Position numbers and translations under genes: made by a program
The notes under the pieces: generated by a model
Told to the model about the DNA's origin: nothing
Seen by the model: only the letters and a program-made list of their open reading frames with translations
Databases searched by the model: none
Assembly: GCA_035533015.1 (NCBI GenBank)
Contig: DATLUQ010000062.1
Span: 1-64,000, forward strand
DNA: 64,000 nt
Direction of reading: 5' to 3'
Source of the DNA: Gemmatimonadaceae bacterium
Lineage (GTDB): Bacteria > Gemmatimonadota > Gemmatimonadetes > Gemmatimonadales > Gemmatimonadaceae
Part shown: piece after piece, positions 60,882 to 64,000 of the stretch
How positions within the stretch are numbered: position 1 is the stretch's first letter
Layout of the letters: every line of letters starts with the position of its first letter

Positions 60882-60912
60882 TACTTGCATACCTAGCTAA
60901 GTGTCTTATCTT
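60882..60912 (+). promoter_or_regulatory. Hydrolase promoter/operator shared with sdpR
   Basis: TACTTG, then TA, TAGCTAAGT and CTTATCTT with the same two-base gaps as at 59575-59605. -35 TTGCAT (60885-60890) and -10 TATCTT (60907-60912) are 16 bases apart, with dyad TAAG-TGT-CTTA between. The gene starts 59 bases downstream. Confidence 0.7.
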
Positions 60913-60971
60913 AGAATCGCGGCCTCCCCCGGCCCTCGATTCCACCCCACCCGTCGGAGCGCACAAGGCAT

Positions 60972-61943
60972 ATGAACACGCTGATCCTCGCCGCCTGCTT
61001 GGTGGCCTCGACGATCACCCTCCCCGACTCCGGAGGCTCCGCCCCAGCGCCGCGCGAAGAACCCATGACCCTCCAGACCCCGACCGGGGCGATCGAGGGA
61101 ACGCTCACCCTGCCCGCCGAGGGCGCGGGCCCCTACCCCGTGGCGCTGATCATCGCCGGCTCCGGGCCCACCGACCGCGACGGCAACAGCCCGGCCGGCG
61201 TACGCACCGACGCCTACAAACTCATCGCCAACGACCTGGCGGCGCGCGGCATCGCAACCCTGCGCTACGACAAGCGGGGCATCGCCGCCAGCCGCGCCGC
61301 CGGCCGCAGCGAGTCCGATCTGCGGTTCGACGACTACGTGCGCGACGCCGAAGGCTGGCTGACCGAGCTCCGCGCCGACCGGCGCTTCACGACCGTCACC
61401 GTAATCGGGCACAGCGAGGGATCGTTGATCGGGATGGTCGCCGCGCCCGCGGCCCACGCCGATGGGTACATCTCGCTGGAAGGAGCAGGCCTGCCTGCCG
61501 CGGTCGTCCTCCGCACCCAACTCGCGGGCAAATTGCCCCCGGATCTGGCCGCCGAGTCGGAACGCATCCTGTCGGGTCTCGAGAAGGGACAGACCACCGA
61601 CAGCGTGCCTGCCCCGCTGCAGCCGCTCTACCGCGCGAGTGTGCAGCCCTATCTCATCTCATGGTTCAAGTACGATCCGGCCACGGAGATCGCCAAGCTG
61701 CAGATCCCGGCGCTCATCGTGCAGGGGACGCACGACGCGCAGATCGGCCTGGACGAGGCACAGCGGCTGGCCAAGGCCGATCCGCAGGCCACGCTGCTCG
61801 TGCTCGACGGCATGACGCACGTGCTCAAGGACGCGCCGGCCGGGCTGGCCGCGCAGACGGCGGCGTACACCGATCCGTCGCTGCCGCTCGACCCCAAGCT
61901 CGTACCGGCGATCGCCGAGTTCGTGGAGCGCCTGCGGCGGTAG
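60972..61943 (+). CDS. Exported alpha/beta hydrolase (BAAT/dienelactone-hydrolase-like), 323 aa
   Basis: A signal peptide is predicted from a short hydrophobic start (about 1-17, LILAACLVASTITL). The hydrolase domain has IIAGSGPTDRDGNSP, ARGIATLRYDKRGIAAS, nucleophile elbow IGHSEGSLIGM, acid region IVQGTHDAQIG and His in DGMTHVL. This is the same architecture as the C-terminal domain of the hydrolase at 57103-58674, so they are paralogues. AAGG lies five bases before the ATG. The common operator with sdpR predicts co-regulation. The function is unknown. Confidence 0.88.
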   Translation: MNTLILAACLVASTITLPDSGGSAPAPREEPMTLQTPTGAIEGTLTLPAEGAGPYPVALIIAGSGPTDRDGNSPAGVRTDAYKLIANDLAARGIATLRYDKRGIAASRAAGRSESDLRFDDYVRDAEGWLTELRADRRFTTVTVIGHSEGSLIGMVAAPAAHADGYISLEGAGLPAAVVLRTQLAGKLPPDLAAESERILSGLEKGQTTDSVPAPLQPLYRASVQPYLISWFKYDPATEIAKLQIPALIVQGTHDAQIGLDEAQRLAKADPQATLLVLDGMTHVLKDAPAGLAAQTAAYTDPSLPLDPKLVPAIAEFVERLRR

Positions 61944-62047
61944 GTCCCGCGGCGCCGGATGAGTAGAGAAGGGTCCCTTCGCCATTGCCGACGGCTGATC
62001 GCTGTCAGCTCACGGCTCCAGGTGTTCAGCGCTCGGCCGCGCCGTTT

Positions 62048-62956
62048 TCACTCCGCGAGTTTCCGCAGCAGCTCCATCATCTCGACGTCCCACGGATCGG
62101 CGGCCGGGTCGTCGTCGGCAATGCCGGGGTGTTCCTGCGGCGTCTCGAGGATGCACGGCACGCCGGCCGAGCGCGGGTCGTGGAGCAGCCAGCGGAATGG
62201 CTCGACGCCGATCTGGCCCTGACCGATCAGCGCGTGGCGGTCCTTGTTGGAGCCCAGCGCGCCTTCGCTGTCATTGAGATGGAAGAAGCCCGGCGGCTCG
62301 CCGGTGGCCCGCTCGAACGCGTCGAGCACCGCGGCCTGCGCCGCGGCGCTCTCGTGAATGGCGAACCCCGACGCGAACAGATGACAGGTATCGAGCCCAT
62401 AGCCGGTGCGATGGCGCAGCGCCGGGGGTACCCGCTCGAGTATACCGGCCACCTCGTCAGGCGTGCGGCCCATGGTGCGGCCGGCGCCCGCGGTGTTCTC
62501 CACGAGCAGCCGCGTGCGCCCCTCGGTGCGCTCGAGGGCGTGGGTGATGGCGGCGGCGATGCGGCCCAACGCCGCCGCGCGGTCGTCGTCGGTAGCGGCG
62601 CCGGGGTGGAAGCACACGGCACCTACGCCAAGCGCGGTTGAGCGTTCCAACTCCTTGGCCAGCCCGTCGCGGGCGCGCGCCCATTTTTCCGGATCGGGGG
62701 TGGCCGTGTTGAGCACGTAGCCAGCGTGGACCACCACGTGGTCAAGCGCGATGGCGGCGTCACCCAGGGCCGCGACAAACCGCGCTACGCGATCGGGTTT
62801 GATGGAGACCTTGTCGCCGTAGTACTTGGGGATGGAGGTGAACACCTGCAGCGCGGTCATGTGGGCGCTCGCCGCGCGGCGCACGGCCATGTGGATCCCG
62901 CCATTGGCGATCGTGTGTGCGCCGATGAACCGCCCGGGCCCGCCGTCCGCGGTCAC
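62048..62956 (-). CDS. nfo: Endonuclease IV (deoxyribonuclease IV), 302 aa
   Basis: A zinc-dependent AP endonuclease for base excision repair. The TIM-barrel motifs are seen in order: IGAHTIANGGIHMAVRRA near the start, VVHAGYVLNTATP, LLVENTAGAG, GYGLDTCHLFASGF with metal ligands, FHLNDSEGALGSNKDRH and the C-terminal ILETPQE. Its start overlaps the upstream response-regulator gene by four bases (ATGA), so both are translated together. The length is typical. Confidence 0.93.
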   Translation of the reverse strand: MTADGGPGRFIGAHTIANGGIHMAVRRAASAHMTALQVFTSIPKYYGDKVSIKPDRVARFVAALGDAAIALDHVVVHAGYVLNTATPDPEKWARARDGLAKELERSTALGVGAVCFHPGAATDDDRAAALGRIAAAITHALERTEGRTRLLVENTAGAGRTMGRTPDEVAGILERVPPALRHRTGYGLDTCHLFASGFAIHESAAAQAAVLDAFERATGEPPGFFHLNDSEGALGSNKDRHALIGQGQIGVEPFRWLLHDPRSAGVPCILETPQEHPGIADDDPAADPWDVEMMELLRKLAE

Positions 62957-63633
62957 GGCTTCTCGTGCGGCGGTTTGCTCAGGTCGAGCATGCGTGTGCC
63001 GGCAACGTATTCCACGGTTTGCGGATCGCGCAGCTTGCCCAGCCGCTTCACCACATCGGCAATGCGACGGGCCTGTTCGTGGATCACCCGCAGGTGGTCG
63101 TTTGGCACTCGGGCGTCCCCGTCGAGCATGAGGAGTTCGGCATGTCCGAGCAGGGCCGAAAGCGGGTTGTTGATCTCGTGCTGCAACGCGATCGTCGTCT
63201 CGCCGATGCCGGCCAGCCAGCGCGCATTGGCGAGGGCCGCCTCGGCGGCGCGCCGCTGCGCGTCCATGTCCATGCGCCGCTGGGCGATCACGAGCCGCGC
63301 CCGCAGGTTGCCCGGCGAGGTCGGCTTGGACAGATAGTCGTCGGCGCCGGCCGCGAGCACTGCGCCCAGGTCTTCGTCGGCACTCCGCCCGGTGAGCACG
63401 AGGATGAACGTCTCGTGATTGCGATCCAAATCGCGAATGCGATGGCAGAGTTCGAGCCCGTCCATGTCGGGCATCTCGATGTCGACCACGCAGAGGGAGA
63501 ACCGCTGGTCCTGGTACCGCGCCCAGGCGTCGGTGCCGGTGGACGCATCAATGGGCTCGTAGCCCAAGCTCACAACGACCGACCGCACGAGCGCACGGAT
63601 CGTATCGTCGTCGTCGGCGATGAGGACTTTCAC
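62953..63633 (-). CDS. Response regulator with histidine-kinase dimerisation domain but no ATPase, 226 aa
   Basis: Receiver domain (about 1-120) complete: acidic pocket ADDDD, phosphoacceptor Asp 51 (VVDIEMPDMDG), Thr 81, and Lys 103 (YLSKPTSP). After a linker comes a DHp-like segment with an H-box, ALQHEINNPLSALLGHAELLM (His 152), ending near residue 200 with a short disordered tail. No ATP-binding domain follows. It resembles the receiver-plus-DHp part of hybrid proteins and may act as a phosphotransfer protein or an allosteric partner of a kinase. It is coupled to nfo. Confidence 0.85.
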   Translation of the reverse strand: MKVLIADDDDTIRALVRSVVVSLGYEPIDASTGTDAWARYQDQRFSLCVVDIEMPDMDGLELCHRIRDLDRNHETFILVLTGRSADEDLGAVLAAGADDYLSKPTSPGNLRARLVIAQRRMDMDAQRRAAEAALANARWLAGIGETTIALQHEINNPLSALLGHAELLMLDGDARVPNDHLRVIHEQARRIADVVKRLGKLRDPQTVEYVAGTRMLDLSKPPHEKP

Positions 63634-63756
63634 GGATGGGCCTGCGTACAGCGAAAGGGAAGCATGGAAGCGGGGCCGAGAATCGTCTCGGCTGCGCGCC
63701 GTCGTAACTCCGGAAAATGTGGCCGATCGCCGCCGAGTTCGCGAGTCCGGCCCGCG

Positions 63757-63786
63757 TTGGTCCCGCGCCTCGCCCCGGCGTATCTT
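63757..63786 (+). promoter_or_regulatory. Possible promoter of pruA
   Basis: TTGGTC (63757-63762) and TATCTT (63781-63786) are 18 bases apart, with the ATG 55 bases further on. The rest of the 208-bp divergent gap holds nothing else recognisable. Confidence 0.4.
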
Positions 63787-63841
63787 TCATCCGGCATGCC
63801 CATTGTACGCCCTCAGCACCTCGAACGACCCGAGATCAACC

Positions 63842-64000
63842 ATGTCTGCTTCCGACCGTACGACTCCGATCGCGGCCTTCAACGGTACGCGTCGCGTTCC
63901 CCCACCGGTCAACGAGCCCGTGCGCGCGTACGCGCCGGGATCGGCCGAACGGGCATCGCTCAAGGCACGCCTGGCCGCCATGGCCGGCGACCGCATCGAT
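63842..64000 (+). CDS. pruA: Delta-1-pyrroline-5-carboxylate dehydrogenase, N-terminal fragment
   Basis: Only the first 53 codons are in the window. The N-terminus matches the PruA group: VPPPVNEPVRAYAPGSAERASLKARLAAMAG, which in the family reads VPxPxNEPVxxYAPGSxER(A/Q)xLxxxLxxM. The enzyme oxidises glutamate semialdehyde to glutamate in proline breakdown. ATG at 63842 is used; no close ribosome site is obvious. The catalytic residues lie outside. Confidence 0.8.
   Translation, partial: MSASDRTTPIAAFNGTRRVPPPVNEPVRAYAPGSAERASLKARLAAMAGDRID

Noticed and set aside
61968-62009. Hairpins GAAGGGTCCCTTC and GCTGA...TCAGC between the hydrolase and nfo as terminators
   Set aside because: The first has almost no loop and the second only five pairs; too weak to list.

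Overview
The window looks like a chromosomal segment of a Gemmatimonadota bacterium (Gemmatimonadaceae-like soil lineage). The evidence is indirect. The DNA is uniformly GC-rich, GTG starts are frequent, and the gene content is typical of that phylum: an ADOP-type FtsX/MacB permease, a very large secreted sortilin/VPS10-like beta-propeller protein, periplasmic amidohydrolase, DUF1080 protein, receptors beginning with a carboxypeptidase-regulatory domain, and a GroES-like protein of unusual length. I see no rRNA, tRNA, phage, CRISPR array or recognisable transposase.

Layout. 0-11 kb: end of queG, an ADOP permease, a sortilin-like exported protein, a carboxypeptidase-regulatory-domain protein, an amidohydrolase and a membrane diguanylate cyclase. 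11-16 kb: a DUF1080 protein, an arsR / DUF318-type permease / small thioredoxin operon, and a TlpA-CcdA thiol-redox pair. 16-24 kb: hydrolase, matrixin protease, an ECF sigma / zinc anti-sigma / PDZ-protein module, a class C serine hydrolase, a DUF59 Fe-S factor, RNase D and an ICMT-like methyltransferase. 24-31 kb: ferredoxin and a three-subunit molybdenum hydroxylase whose FAD subunit is separated from the other two by four small genes. 31-37 kb: a compact suf operon (B, C, D, U, a Rieske ferredoxin, S), interrupted between sufB and sufC by a palindromic repeat. 37-45 kb: a tungstate/molybdate importer (WtpABC type), a Na+-efflux-like ABC pair, an MFS carrier and an MsbA-like exporter. 45-57 kb: a TonB-receptor-like outer-membrane protein with an extra C-terminal domain, then a leftward series (SWIB protein, signal peptidase I, Rieske oxygenase, hybrid histidine kinase, membrane protein, aminotransferase, GroES-like protein, bacilliredoxin). 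57-64 kb: an SdpR/SdpI/hydrolase operon, a 1.2-kb unit bounded by inverted repeats, a second hydrolase, endonuclease IV overlapping a response regulator, and the start of pruA.

How the genes work together. The Suf machinery, DUF59 factor and ferredoxin can supply the Fe-S clusters needed by the molybdenum hydroxylase, QueG and the Rieske proteins. WtpABC can supply the metal. TlpA/CcdA, the two other thioredoxin-like proteins and the bacilliredoxin form a thiol-redox set.

The most novel signal is at 59.5-61 kb. A 31-bp promoter/operator is nearly identical in front of the sdpR operon (leftward) and in front of a separate hydrolase gene (rightward), which predicts a small regulon. Between the two promoters lies a 1,208-bp segment with about 45-bp imperfect terminal inverted repeats and a 6-bp flanking direct repeat, TCGGCC. 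It looks like a transposase-less insertion carrying one secreted-protein gene that split an ancestral divergent promoter region. Recurrent -10 elements of the form TATCTT, several leaderless starts, and SD-less pyrimidine-rich leaders suggest distinctive expression signals in this organism.
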